A stretch of DNA of 13,494 bases, taken from NCBI GenBank assembly GCA_017578085.1, contig PKQR01000048.1, forward strand, positions 1 through 13,494. The letters run 5' to 3'. Source of the DNA: Bacillota bacterium (lineage in GTDB: Bacteria > Bacillota > Limnochordia > Limnochordales > ZCTH02-B6). The notes below the pieces were generated by a model. The model was not told where the DNA came from. It saw nothing but the letters and a program-made list of their open reading frames with translations, and searched no databases. The first letter of the stretch is position 1, and every line of letters starts with the position of its first letter. The position numbers were made by a program, and so were the translations under genes. Positions 6,602 to 13,494 of this stretch are shown here, piece by piece.

Positions 6602-8134
6602 TCAGTCCTCCGCTAGCCAGACCCTGACTAGGTTTGCGGCTTCGCGCGGGTTGTCCCGCACCATGGCCGCCACCCGCTCCCGCAGGCGCCGCCGCTCGAC
6701 GGCCTCGGGCGTCGTCGACTCCTCTACAGCGGCAGCGAGTTCAGGCACAGGCAGCACGACGGGCGGCCTGACAGGACGGCGCCGCCGCGCCACGAGAACC
6801 GCCGCCGCCAGCACCACCAGGGCAGCCGCCGCCAGTAGCCACACGGGCACCGCCGCCGGCGCCTGCTCAGGCGCCGTCACGGGCAAGGCTGCGGACGCCA
6901 CGAAAGGCATGCTGTCCACGATCACGGTGTCGCCGCGCGTCGGGTCGACGCCAAGAGCGGCTGACACCAGTTCTTGCACACGCTGCGTCTCCGCCGCGCT
7001 CAACTGCGCGTCCAACCACACCGCCACCGACAGCCGCTCGACGCCGCCAGGTGCCTGGATGCGGACGCGTTCGATGCGGTTGAGCTCGAAATTAAGGATC
7101 TCTTCCCGCCGGGAGAAGCTGCCCGTCTGCCCGTCGTCCGCGACGTAGCCGGGAACGTTGGCGTCCACGCCGACGACGCCTGCCGCCACAGCCTGGGCCC
7201 CCGTGGCCTGCTCCTCAATGATCTGGCTGCTGCGGACGATGCCCTGATCCCGCACGACAGGCTCGTAGCGGTCCTCCCGCTCCTCCTCGCGGTCAAAGTT
7301 CATGACCGCGTTGACGCGCACGATGGCCCGGCCGGGTCCATAAACGGCTTCCAGCATCGATTGGACCCTGAGCTCCAGTTCCCGCTCGTACGCCCGCTGC
7401 AGCTCCATCCGGGCGGCCACGCCGGCGCTGTCCATCCCGTCGAGGATCGAGGCGGTACGCAGGAAGTCGGAGAGCACCTGCCCCCGGTTATCCACGATGG
7501 TCACGTTTTCCGGCTCCAGCCCCTCGACACTGCGGGCCACCAGGTGGGCGATACCCCTGATCTGGCTAGGCGTCAGCTGCGCACCGGGCCGCAACTGCAA
7601 GAACACGGAGGCCGTCGGCGGCCGCTCGTCCCGGGCAAACAGGCGCCGCTCGGGGATAACGATGTGAACCCGGGCATCCTGGACTGCGTCCAACTCGCGG
7701 ATGGTCCGGGTCAGCTCGCCCTGCAAGGCCATGTTGTACCGGACCTGGCGGTCGAAGTCCGTCGCGCCCAAGGCCGTCTCGAGGAAGATCTCGAAACCGA
7801 CAACACCGCCCCGGGGCAGCCCTTGGCCGGCCAAGTTGAGACGGACATCATACACTTGCTCTTCGGGGACAAGCACCGTCGTACCGTTATCCGCCAAGAG
7901 GTACGGCACGCCGGACTCCCGCAGCGCGGCCACGATCTCGCTTGCGTCCGACGGTGAAAGGCGGGTAAAGACCGGAACGAATTCGGGATTGGCGGTCCGC
8001 CATCCCAGGTACAATAGCCCAGCTAACACCACCAGCGTGAGCACGCCAGCCGCCCAGCGCTGCGCCTTGCTCATGCCGGAGATAATGCCGCCCACCTGCG
8101 TGCGCAGACGGGTCCACCACTCCTGCATAGCCAC
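6602..8134 (-). CDS. fliF: FliF, flagellar MS-ring protein
   Basis: FliF oligomerises in the cytoplasmic membrane to form the MS ring, the base on which the rotor, rod and export gate assemble. The 510-residue product has a first membrane helix at about 28-46, then ring-building motifs, including the conserved ALQGELTRTI and VQDARVHIVIPE blocks (about 136-161). A more variable collar region follows. The second membrane helix is at about 429-449, followed by a basic RRRR stop-transfer. The C-terminus NPREAANLVRVWLAED is the FliG-binding tail. Start is ambiguous between GTG at 8134 (AAGGCG 6 nt upstream) and ATG at 8128 two codons later. It lies 16 nt after fliE and 3 nt before fliG, the standard order. 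Intact and typical. Confidence 0.97.
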   Translation of the reverse strand: MAMQEWWTRLRTQVGGIISGMSKAQRWAAGVLTLVVLAGLLYLGWRTANPEFVPVFTRLSPSDASEIVAALRESGVPYLLADNGTTVLVPEEQVYDVRLNLAGQGLPRGGVVGFEIFLETALGATDFDRQVRYNMALQGELTRTIRELDAVQDARVHIVIPERRLFARDERPPTASVFLQLRPGAQLTPSQIRGIAHLVARSVEGLEPENVTIVDNRGQVLSDFLRTASILDGMDSAGVAARMELQRAYERELELRVQSMLEAVYGPGRAIVRVNAVMNFDREEEREDRYEPVVRDQGIVRSSQIIEEQATGAQAVAAGVVGVDANVPGYVADDGQTGSFSRREEILNFELNRIERVRIQAPGGVERLSVAVWLDAQLSAAETQRVQELVSAALGVDPTRGDTVIVDSMPFVASAALPVTAPEQAPAAVPVWLLAAAALVVLAAAVLVARRRRPVRPPVVLPVPELAAAVEESTTPEAVERRRLRERVAAMVRDNPREAANLVRVWLAED

Positions 8135-8150
8135 CGACCACGCCTTCGCG

Positions 8151-8441
8151 TTAGACCTGCATGCGCATGATTTCGTGGTACGCTTCGACCAGCTTGTTGC
8201 GGATGGCGATGGTCAGCTCGAGGGCGATGGACGCCCGCTCGACGGCGATCATCACCTCATGCAGATTGTCGGCTTGTCCGGCTGCAAGGCGCCAGATCGC
8301 TTCGTCGGCGGCCGACTGCAACGCGTTGACCTGGGCCAGTCCTTGCTGGAGCATGGAGGCAAAGCTGGATGAAGCCGCGTTGCCCTTGACTTCACGCGGC
8401 AACAGCAGTTGGGGCTGCACCCCCGCCCCCTCGACGCGCAA
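8151..8441 (-). CDS. fliE: FliE, flagellar hook-basal body rod adaptor
   Basis: FliE is the first exported rod component and joins the MS ring and export gate to the proximal rod (FlgB). The 96-residue product has the expected length, with a variable N-terminus and the family's conserved C-terminal half (about 59-96): DNLHEVMIAVERASIALEL, then IRNKLVEAYHEIMRMQV. The start is TTG at 8441, supported by an AAGGGGTGA site 6 nt upstream; no ATG precedes the conserved part. It follows flgC by a 61-nt gap, the largest inside the flgB to fliJ block. Confidence 0.93.
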   Translation of the reverse strand: MRVEGAGVQPQLLLPREVKGNAASSSFASMLQQGLAQVNALQSAADEAIWRLAAGQADNLHEVMIAVERASIALELTIAIRNKLVEAYHEIMRMQV

Positions 8442-8447
8442 CCGGAT

Positions 8448-8456
8448 TCACCCCTT
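8448..8456 (-). promoter_or_regulatory. Ribosome binding site that fixes the TTG start of fliE
   Basis: AAGGGGTGA lies 6 nt before the TTG at 8441. Together with the normal FliE length it supports a TTG start rather than the GTG seven codons downstream. Confidence 0.65.
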
Positions 8457-8485
8457 CGGCTGGTCTGAGCGCCCGTGTTCCTCAA

Positions 8486-8512
8486 CAGGGCCTATCCCCG
8501 CATCAGGCCCTG
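8486..8512 (-). other. Perfect 7-bp inverted repeat surrounding the flgC stop codon
   Basis: On the minus strand CAGGGCC and GGCCCTG flank a 13-nt loop that contains the flgC TGA. The stem is all G-C except one pair, so it should be stable in RNA. It is followed by TTGAGG, not a U-run, so it is not a standard terminator. It could mark an mRNA processing or stability point between flgC and fliE, or tune their relative expression. Role is inferred only. Confidence 0.4.
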
Positions 8513-8922
8513 CCGATGTCAAGAGCGCGCATCGCCATGTTCTTGGCCGTGTTGAAAGCCGTCACGTTTGCCTCGTAGGCCCGGCTGGCAGTTATCAGAT
8601 CCACCATTTCCCGGACGACGTCGACGTTGGGCATCGCCACGTACCCGTCAGCGTCGGCGTCGGGATGGTGGGGATCGTAGACAAGCCGCGGGGGGCTCGA
8701 ATCGTGGTGGATGCCGACCACGCGCACGCCCGCCCCGGTGAACCTGCCTGGCCGGCCGGGAACCCGGGTTTCCCGGGCGGCGAACACCGGCACCTGGCGC
8801 CGGTAAGGCCCGCCGTCCGCGGCGCGGGTCGTGTTGGCGTTGGCCAAGTTGTTGGCGATGGTGTCCATGCGCAGGCGCTCGGCGGTCATGCCCGAAGCGC
8901 TGATGGCGAAGGTATGCAGCAT
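8503..8922 (-). CDS. flgC: FlgC, flagellar proximal rod protein
   Basis: FlgC forms part of the proximal rod of the basal body and is exported without a cleaved signal. The 139-residue product has the rod/hook-family N-terminus, with FAISASGMTAERLRMD and TIANNLANANTTR (about 5-33). The C-terminal block begins VYDPHHPDADADGYVAMPNV and continues to AKNMAMRALDIGR (about 81-138). The ATG at 8922 is 6 nt after the flgB stop, with AAAGGG close upstream and GGAGG further up. Length is usual for FlgC. It pairs with FlgB, as in nearly all flagellated bacteria. Confidence 0.96.
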   Translation of the reverse strand: MLHTFAISASGMTAERLRMDTIANNLANANTTRAADGGPYRRQVPVFAARETRVPGRPGRFTGAGVRVVGIHHDSSPPRLVYDPHHPDADADGYVAMPNVDVVREMVDLITASRAYEANVTAFNTAKNMAMRALDIGRA

Positions 8923-8928
8923 GACCCT

Positions 8929-9330
8929 TTACCTGCCTCCCTGGCTGATGGCGGACCGGAGCATCCGGTAGCGGGCTGCGACCACCTGCGCTAACGCCGC
9001 ATACTGGGTCTCGGCAGCAGCCAGCACGGCCATCTCCCGCTCGATGTCCACGTTGTTGCCGTCATTGCGCATGACAGTGGACGTTTCCCTGACTACGCGC
9101 GGCGCGACGATGGACTGCGTGCCCACGGGCAGATGCCGCGGATGGGTCGTGGCGCCCGACACCGCCGCTCGCCGCCTGGCCCGCTGCAGCTGCTCCTCAA
9201 AACGGACCGCCTGGCGACGGAACCTGGGCGTGTTAACGTTCGCGATGTTGTGCGCCGTCACTTGTTGGCGCAGCGCCACCGCATTCAATGCCAGGCGCAG
9301 GACCTCATCCAGCTGTGCGAATCCCCGCAT
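8929..9330 (-). CDS. flgB: FlgB, flagellar proximal rod protein
   Basis: FlgB builds the innermost rod, contacting FliE. From the ATG at 9330 the product is 133 residues. It has the N-terminal helix and the rod signature HNIANVNTPRFRRQAV (28-42), the NNVDIEREM motif (92-100) and a C-terminal helix ending RYRMLRSAISQGGR. The frame is open back to 9468, but the added residues have no FlgB character and cover the promoter region. A GTG three codons earlier (9339) has a better-spaced GGGGAGG site (9 nt) and may be the true start, adding only three residues. It is the first gene of the flagellar operon here, preceded by a 146-nt gap with candidate promoters. Confidence 0.94.
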   Translation of the reverse strand: MRGFAQLDEVLRLALNAVALRQQVTAHNIANVNTPRFRRQAVRFEEQLQRARRRAAVSGATTHPRHLPVGTQSIVAPRVVRETSTVMRNDGNNVDIEREMAVLAAAETQYAALAQVVAARYRMLRSAISQGGR

Positions 9331-9348
9331 GCCTGCCACCCTGCCGGA

Positions 9349-9355
9349 CCTCCCC
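9349..9355 (-). promoter_or_regulatory. Ribosome binding site of flgB, favouring a GTG start
   Basis: GGGGAGG ends 9 nt before the GTG at 9339 but 18 nt before the ATG at 9330, where only a weaker AGGGTGG is near. The two start choices differ by three residues. Confidence 0.5.
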
Positions 9356-9371
9356 GGACCCTCATTCGTAC

Positions 9372-9398
9372 ATATCGAGCGGGCGCAGGAAAATCTTG
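9372..9398 (-). promoter_or_regulatory. Candidate sigma-28/sigma-D promoter upstream of flgB
   Basis: On the minus strand CAAGATTT (9398-9391), an 11-nt spacer, then CTCGATAT (9379-9372). The flagellar sigma factor consensus is TAAAGTTT-N11-GCCGATAA/T; spacing is exact, with 5 of 8 matches at -35 and 6 of 8 at -10. It would start transcription about 35 nt before the flgB ribosome binding site or closer. B. subtilis has a sigma-D promoter (PD-3) at the same place. Seen as a motif only; not tested. Confidence 0.45.
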
Positions 9399-9415
9399 AG
9401 AGCTGCTTTGATTCC

Positions 9416-9446
9416 TTTATAGTGTTGGGGTTACAGCGTTCTACAA
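9416..9446 (-). promoter_or_regulatory. Candidate sigma-A promoter upstream of flgB
   Basis: On the minus strand TTGTAG (9446-9441) and TATAAA (9421-9416) are separated by 19 nt, two more than ideal. The -10 match is good and the -35 is fair. This is the AT-richest place in the window and lies just after hslU, where a promoter for the long flagellar operon is expected. The -35 overlaps the U-run of the hslU terminator-like hairpin. Confidence 0.4.
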
Positions 9447-9465
9447 AAAGGTAGGAATTCCTTCC
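9445..9465 (-). terminator. Short terminator-like hairpin after hslU
   Basis: On the minus strand GGAAGG, an AATT loop, CCTACC (5 of 6 pairs), then TTTTT. It lies 11 nt after the hslU TAA. The stem is short and has one A-A mismatch, so termination may be partial. The same bases contain the perfect 10-bp palindrome AGGAATTCCT. It would separate the topA-hslVU unit from the flagellar operon. Confidence 0.45.
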
Positions 9466-9476
9466 CAACGGTTCTG

Positions 9477-10871
9477 TTACAGGATATAGCGGCTCAAGTT
9501 TTGATCCTGGACCACATCGTTCAGGCGGGAGTATACGTAGTCGGCGTCAATGACAACTTCCCGGCCGGCCAGCTCCGGGCCCGCGAAGGACACGTCCTCC
9601 AGAAGCCGCTCCAGGATCGTGTGCAGGCGCCGGGCGCCGATGTTCTCCGTCTGGGCGTTAACGGCCTCGGCGATGCGCGCGATGGCGTCCACGGCGCTTT
9701 CGTCGAAGCGCAGCGTGACTCCTTCCGTGGCCAGCAACGCCGCGTACTGCTTGAGCAACGCGTTTTCGGGTTCGGTGAGGATCCGGCGGAAATCGTCGCG
9801 GGTCAGAGGCTCAAGCTCCACGCGGATGGGCAGCCGCCCCTGGAGTTCCGGGATGAGGTCCGACGGTTTGGCCATGTGAAAGGCGCCGGCGGCGATAAAG
9901 AGAATGTGGTCCGTCTTCACGGGGCCGTACTTGGTCATCACCGTGCAGCCCTCGATGATGGGCAGGATGTCCCGCTGCACCCCTTCCCGGGACACGTCGG
10001 GGCCCGCGCCCTTGCCGCCGGTGACGGCAATCTTGTCGATTTCGTCAATGAAGATGATGCCTGTCTGCTCGGCCCGCCGCAGCGCCTCGGCCGTCACCTC
10101 GTCCATGTCGATGAGCTTCTGGGCTTCCTCTTGCTGCAGGATCTGGCGGGCCTCCGCGACGCGCATCTTGCGCTTCCGGTACCGCTTCGGCAACAGCCCC
10201 CCAAAGAGGTCCTGGAGGTTGACGCCCATCTGCTCCATGCCGTGGCCTGAAAACACTTCCATGATGGGCGGGCGGGTGTCTTCGACTTCGATCTCGACCC
10301 ACTCGTTTTCGAGCTCGCCGGCGAGCAGGCGCGCCCGGAGCGCCTCGCGCGCGCGCCGGGCCTCGGCCGCCCGCTGGTCAAACTCCGGGTCGCTCTCCCG
10401 CGGCGCGGCCGGCATGCCGAACAGGACCGCGAACGGGTTGACGGGCCGCTCGCGCCGGGGGAGCGGGGCCATGTAGTCCAGGAGGCGCTCGTTGGCCATC
10501 TCCCGGGCCCGGTCGAGCACCCCCTCCATGCGCTCCGCCTTGACCATGCGCACGGCCGTCTCCACCAGGTCCCGTACCATGGAGTCCACGTCGCGGCCGA
10601 CGTAGCCCACCTCTGTAAACTTGGTGGCTTCTACCTTCACAAACGGCGCCCGTGCCAGCCGCGCCAGGCGCCGGGCGATTTCGGTCTTGCCCACGCCGGT
10701 TGGCCCGATCATCAAGATGTTTTTCGGGCTGACCTCGTCCCGCAGCGCCTCCGGCAGCTGCTGCCGGCGCCAGCGGTTGCGCAGGGCGATGGCCACAGCC
10801 CGCTTGGCCTTTTCCTGTCCCACGATGTATTTGTCAAGCTCGGCGACGATTTGCCGGGGCGTCAGGTCCAT
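9477..10871 (-). CDS. hslU: HslU (ClpY), AAA+ unfoldase subunit of the HslVU protease
   Basis: HslU is the hexameric ATP-driven unfoldase that feeds proteins to the HslV peptidase in the cytoplasm. The 464-residue product has Walker A GPTGVGKT at 56-63, the central-pore motif GYVGRD at 89-94 and an inserted I-domain (about 110-240). Walker B IIFIDEIDK is at 272-280 and the sensor-2-like GARR at 412-415. The C-terminus QDQNLSRYIL is the tail that docks on HslV, so the protein is complete. The ATG at 10871 shares one base with the hslV TGA (TGATG) and has GGAGGAAG upstream, giving coupled synthesis with HslV. In B. subtilis codY follows this gene; here the flagellar operon follows directly. Confidence 0.98.
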   Translation of the reverse strand: MDLTPRQIVAELDKYIVGQEKAKRAVAIALRNRWRRQQLPEALRDEVSPKNILMIGPTGVGKTEIARRLARLARAPFVKVEATKFTEVGYVGRDVDSMVRDLVETAVRMVKAERMEGVLDRAREMANERLLDYMAPLPRRERPVNPFAVLFGMPAAPRESDPEFDQRAAEARRAREALRARLLAGELENEWVEIEVEDTRPPIMEVFSGHGMEQMGVNLQDLFGGLLPKRYRKRKMRVAEARQILQQEEAQKLIDMDEVTAEALRRAEQTGIIFIDEIDKIAVTGGKGAGPDVSREGVQRDILPIIEGCTVMTKYGPVKTDHILFIAAGAFHMAKPSDLIPELQGRLPIRVELEPLTRDDFRRILTEPENALLKQYAALLATEGVTLRFDESAVDAIARIAEAVNAQTENIGARRLHTILERLLEDVSFAGPELAGREVVIDADYVYSRLNDVVQDQNLSRYIL

Positions 10872-11401
10872 CAGACTTCCTCCACCACCACGTTGTCGTT
10901 GGTATAGACGCAGATGGAAGAAGCGATACGGATGGCTTCGGCGGCGATCTCCGGCGCCGAAAGGTTTGAGTGCTTGAGCAAGGCCCGGGCCGCCGCCAAC
11001 GCGAAGGGGCCGCCCGATCCGATGGCGGCCACGTCGTCGTCGGGTTCAATGATTTCGCCGGTGCCCGAAAGCACCAGGATGCGCTCGCGATCCATGACGA
11101 TGAGCAGCGCCTCCAGGCGCCGCAGCACCCGGTCGGTGCGCCACTCCTTGGCCAGTTCCACGGCCGCCCGAAGGAGGTTGCCTTGAAACGCCTCCAGTTT
11201 CCCTTCGTACTTCTCAAACAGGGCGAACGCATCGGCCGCCGCCCCGGCGAACCCGGCCACGACCCGGTCGTGGTAGAGGCGCCGCACCTTGCGGGCCCGG
11301 TGTTTCATGACGGTCTGCTGGCCAAAGGTGACCTGGCCGTCGCCGGCCATGGCCGCACGCCCGTCCTTGCGCACCGCGACAATGGTCGTCCCGTGAAACA
11401 T
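10871..11401 (-). CDS. hslV: HslV (ClpQ), proteasome-like peptidase subunit
   Basis: HslV is an N-terminal-nucleophile peptidase that forms a two-ring dodecamer and degrades proteins unfolded by HslU. The 176-residue product has the family motifs AMAGDGQVTFGQQT (17-30), RKVRRLYHDRVVAGFAG (37-53), IGSGGPFALAAA (127-138) and CVYTNDN (164-170). The sequence begins MFHGTTIVAV; by family alignment Thr5 should become the N-terminal nucleophile after removal of the four-residue MFHG propeptide (inference). The ATG at 11401 is 3 nt after the topA stop, with only a weak G-rich site, so it is probably translated from the topA transcript. It overlaps hslU by 1 nt. Confidence 0.98.
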   Translation of the reverse strand: MFHGTTIVAVRKDGRAAMAGDGQVTFGQQTVMKHRARKVRRLYHDRVVAGFAGAAADAFALFEKYEGKLEAFQGNLLRAAVELAKEWRTDRVLRRLEALLIVMDRERILVLSGTGEIIEPDDDVAAIGSGGPFALAAARALLKHSNLSAPEIAAEAIRIASSICVYTNDNVVVEEV

Positions 11402-11404
11402 CCG

Positions 11405-13494
11405 TCACACCCGCCCCGGTGCGGCCAGCGCCGCTTCATCCGGCCGGCCGCTGTATCCGCATTCCTTGTTGCTGCACGTCACCCGCACCGCTTCCCCGCC
11501 CCGGCGCTGCTCAACCATGTAATGCCCGCAGCGTGGGCACGGGTACGGCGACGGCCGCTGCCAGCTGGTAAACCGGCAGTCGGGATAACGGCTGCAGCCG
11601 TAAAAGACGCGGCCCCGCCGGGAGCGGCGCTCCACCACCTGGCCCTCGCGGCACTCGGGGCACGTGACGCCGATCTCGTTGAGCAAAGGCCGCGTGTACT
11701 TGCACTCCGGGTAGCCCGGGCACGCCAGGAACTTGCCGAAGCGCCCCCACTTGATCACCAGGTTGCGGCCGCACTGCTCGCAAACCTCGTCGGTGACCTC
11801 GTCGGCCACCTCCACTTCCCGCATCTCCGCTTCCGCCCGCGCCAGGGCTTCGGAAAACGGGACGTAGAAGTCCTGCACGACCTTGACCCAGTCCACGTCC
11901 CCTTCCTCGATGCGGTCCAGCGCCTCCTCCATGCGGGCGGTGAACTCGACGTCGATGATCTGGGGGAAGTGTTCCTTCAAGAGGTCCACGACCAGGCGGC
12001 CCAGCTCCGTCGGGTGGAAACGCCGATCTTTGATCGTCACATACCCGCGCCGTACGATGGTGTCGATGATCTGGGCGTAGGTGCTGGGGCGGCCGATGCC
12101 CTTCTCTTCCAGCGTCTTGACCAGCATCGCTTCGGTATAGCGCGGGGGCGGCTGGGTGAAGTGCTGCTTCGGCTCCAACTTGACGGCGCGCACCGACTGC
12201 CCGGGCTCGAAATCGCCGCTCAGCTGCTGCTCCAGCCCGTCGCTGTCGTCGTCGCTGCGCGACTGTGTCTCCTTTGACGGCTGCTCCTCGTCGACCCCTT
12301 CCGTGTAAAGGGTCATGAACCCGGGGAACCGGACCGACGAACCGGTGGCCCGGAACAGGTACTCGCCCGCCGCCACGTCCACCGTAAGGGTGTCGAGCAC
12401 CGCGGGCGCCATCTGGCTGGCCACGAACCGCTCCCAAATCAACTGGTATAGGCGGTATTGATCCCGGCGCAAGTACGGCTTCACCATCTCCGGCGTGCGG
12501 TAGACGCTAGTCGGCCGGATGGCTTCGTGGGCCGCCTGGGCCCCTTCCCTCGTGCGGTAGCGGGGTGGCTGGTCGGGACGGAACTCGCGCCCGAAGTGCT
12601 CGTCGATAAAGCGCTGGGCCTCCCGCTGCGCTTCCTCGGCAACCCGCGTGGAGTCCGTGCGCATGTAGGTGATCAAGCCCACGGTACCCTCCGGACCGAC
12701 GTCAAGCCCTTCATAGAGCTGCTGGGCGATGGTCATGGTCTTCTGGGCCGAAAACCCCAGCTTCCGGGACGCTTCCTGCTGCAAGGTGCTGGTGATGAAA
12801 GGCGGCGCCGGGTTGCGCCGTCGCTGACCGCGTTTCACCTGCGCAACCGTAAACTGGGCGTCCCTGAGCTCCGCGAGGATCGCCTTGGCGGTCGCCTCAT
12901 CGGGGATGTGAATTCTTTTGCCCGCCCGCTGGATGAGCTTAGCCACAAAGCGGGATTCAGGGGCTCCCGGTGCGCTCGGCGGGAGCGCAAAGGTGCCCGT
13001 GATGGACCAGTACTCTTCCGGGACGAAGTTGTTGATTTCTTGCTCCCGGTCGCAGATGAGGCGCAGCGCCACCGACTGCACGCGGCCTGCACTCAGCCCC
13101 GCCCGCACCTTGCTCCACAGAAGCGGGCTCAGCTTGTAGCCAACGATGCGGTCCAACACCCGCCGGGCCTGGTACGCGTCGATGAGCCGCTCGTCCAGCG
13201 GCCGGGGCGACTGGAGGGCTTTCGTCACGGCTTCGCGCGTGATCTCGTGGAACTGGATCCGGTTCGCCTCGGTCGTGTCCAGCTTCAAAATCTCCGCGAG
13301 ATGCCAGGAGATGGCTTCACCTTCGCGATCGGGGTCCGTCGCCAGGAGCACGCGGTCCGCCTTGCGCGCGCTCTCCTTGAGCTCCTGGAGGAGCTTGCCT
13401 TTGCCGCGGATGGTGATGTAGTGGGGCGTAAAGCCCTTCTCAACATCGACGCCAAACTGGCTCTTGGGCAGATCCCGAACGTGGCCGATGCTGG
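11405..13494 (-). CDS. topA: TopA, DNA topoisomerase I (type IA), 5' end cut off by window edge
   Basis: TopA relaxes negative supercoils by cutting one strand through a tyrosine. The 695 visible residues are open to the window edge; roughly 25-30 N-terminal residues with the first Toprim strand are missing. Visible in order: SIGHVRDLPKS at the start, Toprim acidic motif TDPDREGEAISWHL (about 52-65), GLSAGRVQSVAL (about 132-143), and the catalytic tyrosine in ITYMRTDST (codon at 12667-12665, visible residue 276). EEKGIGRPSTYA follows in the C-terminal core. The tail carries three zinc-ribbon modules, each with Cys pairs (CEQC/CPGYPEC, CPEC/CSRYPDC, CPRC/CSNKEC). Three ribbons and this length match Bacillota TopA. 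A short acidic Ser/Asp loop near 12240-12290 looks like a normal variable insertion. The gene lies 3 nt upstream of hslV. Confidence 0.97.
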   Translation of the reverse strand, partial: SIGHVRDLPKSQFGVDVEKGFTPHYITIRGKGKLLQELKESARKADRVLLATDPDREGEAISWHLAEILKLDTTEANRIQFHEITREAVTKALQSPRPLDERLIDAYQARRVLDRIVGYKLSPLLWSKVRAGLSAGRVQSVALRLICDREQEINNFVPEEYWSITGTFALPPSAPGAPESRFVAKLIQRAGKRIHIPDEATAKAILAELRDAQFTVAQVKRGQRRRNPAPPFITSTLQQEASRKLGFSAQKTMTIAQQLYEGLDVGPEGTVGLITYMRTDSTRVAEEAQREAQRFIDEHFGREFRPDQPPRYRTREGAQAAHEAIRPTSVYRTPEMVKPYLRRDQYRLYQLIWERFVASQMAPAVLDTLTVDVAAGEYLFRATGSSVRFPGFMTLYTEGVDEEQPSKETQSRSDDDSDGLEQQLSGDFEPGQSVRAVKLEPKQHFTQPPPRYTEAMLVKTLEEKGIGRPSTYAQIIDTIVRRGYVTIKDRRFHPTELGRLVVDLLKEHFPQIIDVEFTARMEEALDRIEEGDVDWVKVVQDFYVPFSEALARAEAEMREVEVADEVTDEVCEQCGRNLVIKWGRFGKFLACPGYPECKYTRPLLNEIGVTCPECREGQVVERRSRRGRVFYGCSRYPDCRFTSWQRPSPYPCPRCGHYMVEQRRGGEAVRVTCSNKECGYSGRPDEAALAAPGRV

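Noticed and set aside
9331..9468. 46-residue extension of the flgB frame
   Set aside because: The extra residues do not look like FlgB and the region carries promoter and terminator signals.
9331..9476. A codY gene or remnant between hslU and flgB
   Set aside because: The gap is only 146 nt and none of its frames shows CodY-like sequence.
10970..12277. Plus-strand open frame (435 codons) across hslV and topA
   Set aside because: Antisense to two certain genes; His/Gly/Ala/Leu-rich composition with no motif; a product of high GC content.

Overview
The window is a stretch of chromosome with every recognisable gene on the minus strand, so transcription runs from the right edge to the left. In transcription order it holds topA (5' end cut off), hslV, hslU, then flgB, flgC, fliE, fliF, fliG, fliH, fliI, fliJ, a MotE/YlxF-like gene, fliK and flgD (3' end cut off). 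This is the order that leads into, and forms the first part of, the fla/che operon of Bacillota (topA, ClpQ/ClpY, then flgB to flgD). I therefore infer a motile, high-GC member of the Bacillota. The base composition (roughly two-thirds G+C by eye), the G-rich Shine-Dalgarno sites and the frequent GTG/TTG starts fit such a lineage. I cannot name the genus from sequence alone.

Region 1 (11405-13494 and 9477-11401) is housekeeping: DNA topoisomerase I and the HslVU ATP-dependent protease, packed with a 3-nt gap and then a 1-nt overlap. Compared with Bacillus subtilis, the genes trmFO and xerC (between topA and hslV) and codY (between hslU and flgB) are not here.

Region 2 (9331-9476) is the only AT-richer intergenic space. 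It holds a short terminator-like hairpin after hslU and candidate sigma-A and sigma-28/sigma-D promoters for the flagellar operon.

Region 3 (2474-9330) is a tightly coupled flagellar block: proximal rod (FlgB, FlgC), rod adaptor (FliE), MS ring (FliF), rotor (FliG), export ATPase complex (FliH, FliI, FliJ) and a membrane-anchored coiled-coil protein with an MgtE_N/FliG-like end. Most genes overlap or lie within about 20 nt of each other. The exception is the 61-nt flgC-fliE gap, where a perfect inverted repeat surrounds the flgC stop codon.

Region 4 (1-2473) holds the hook genes fliK and flgD. A 199-nt non-coding leader precedes fliK. It can fold into several hairpins, one of which can form an H-type pseudoknot; this is the least explained part of the window. 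I found no mobile element, CRISPR array, tRNA or rRNA. Apart from the fliK leader and the flgB promoter region, this is an ordinary, well-conserved locus, and I see no sign of an undescribed multi-gene system.
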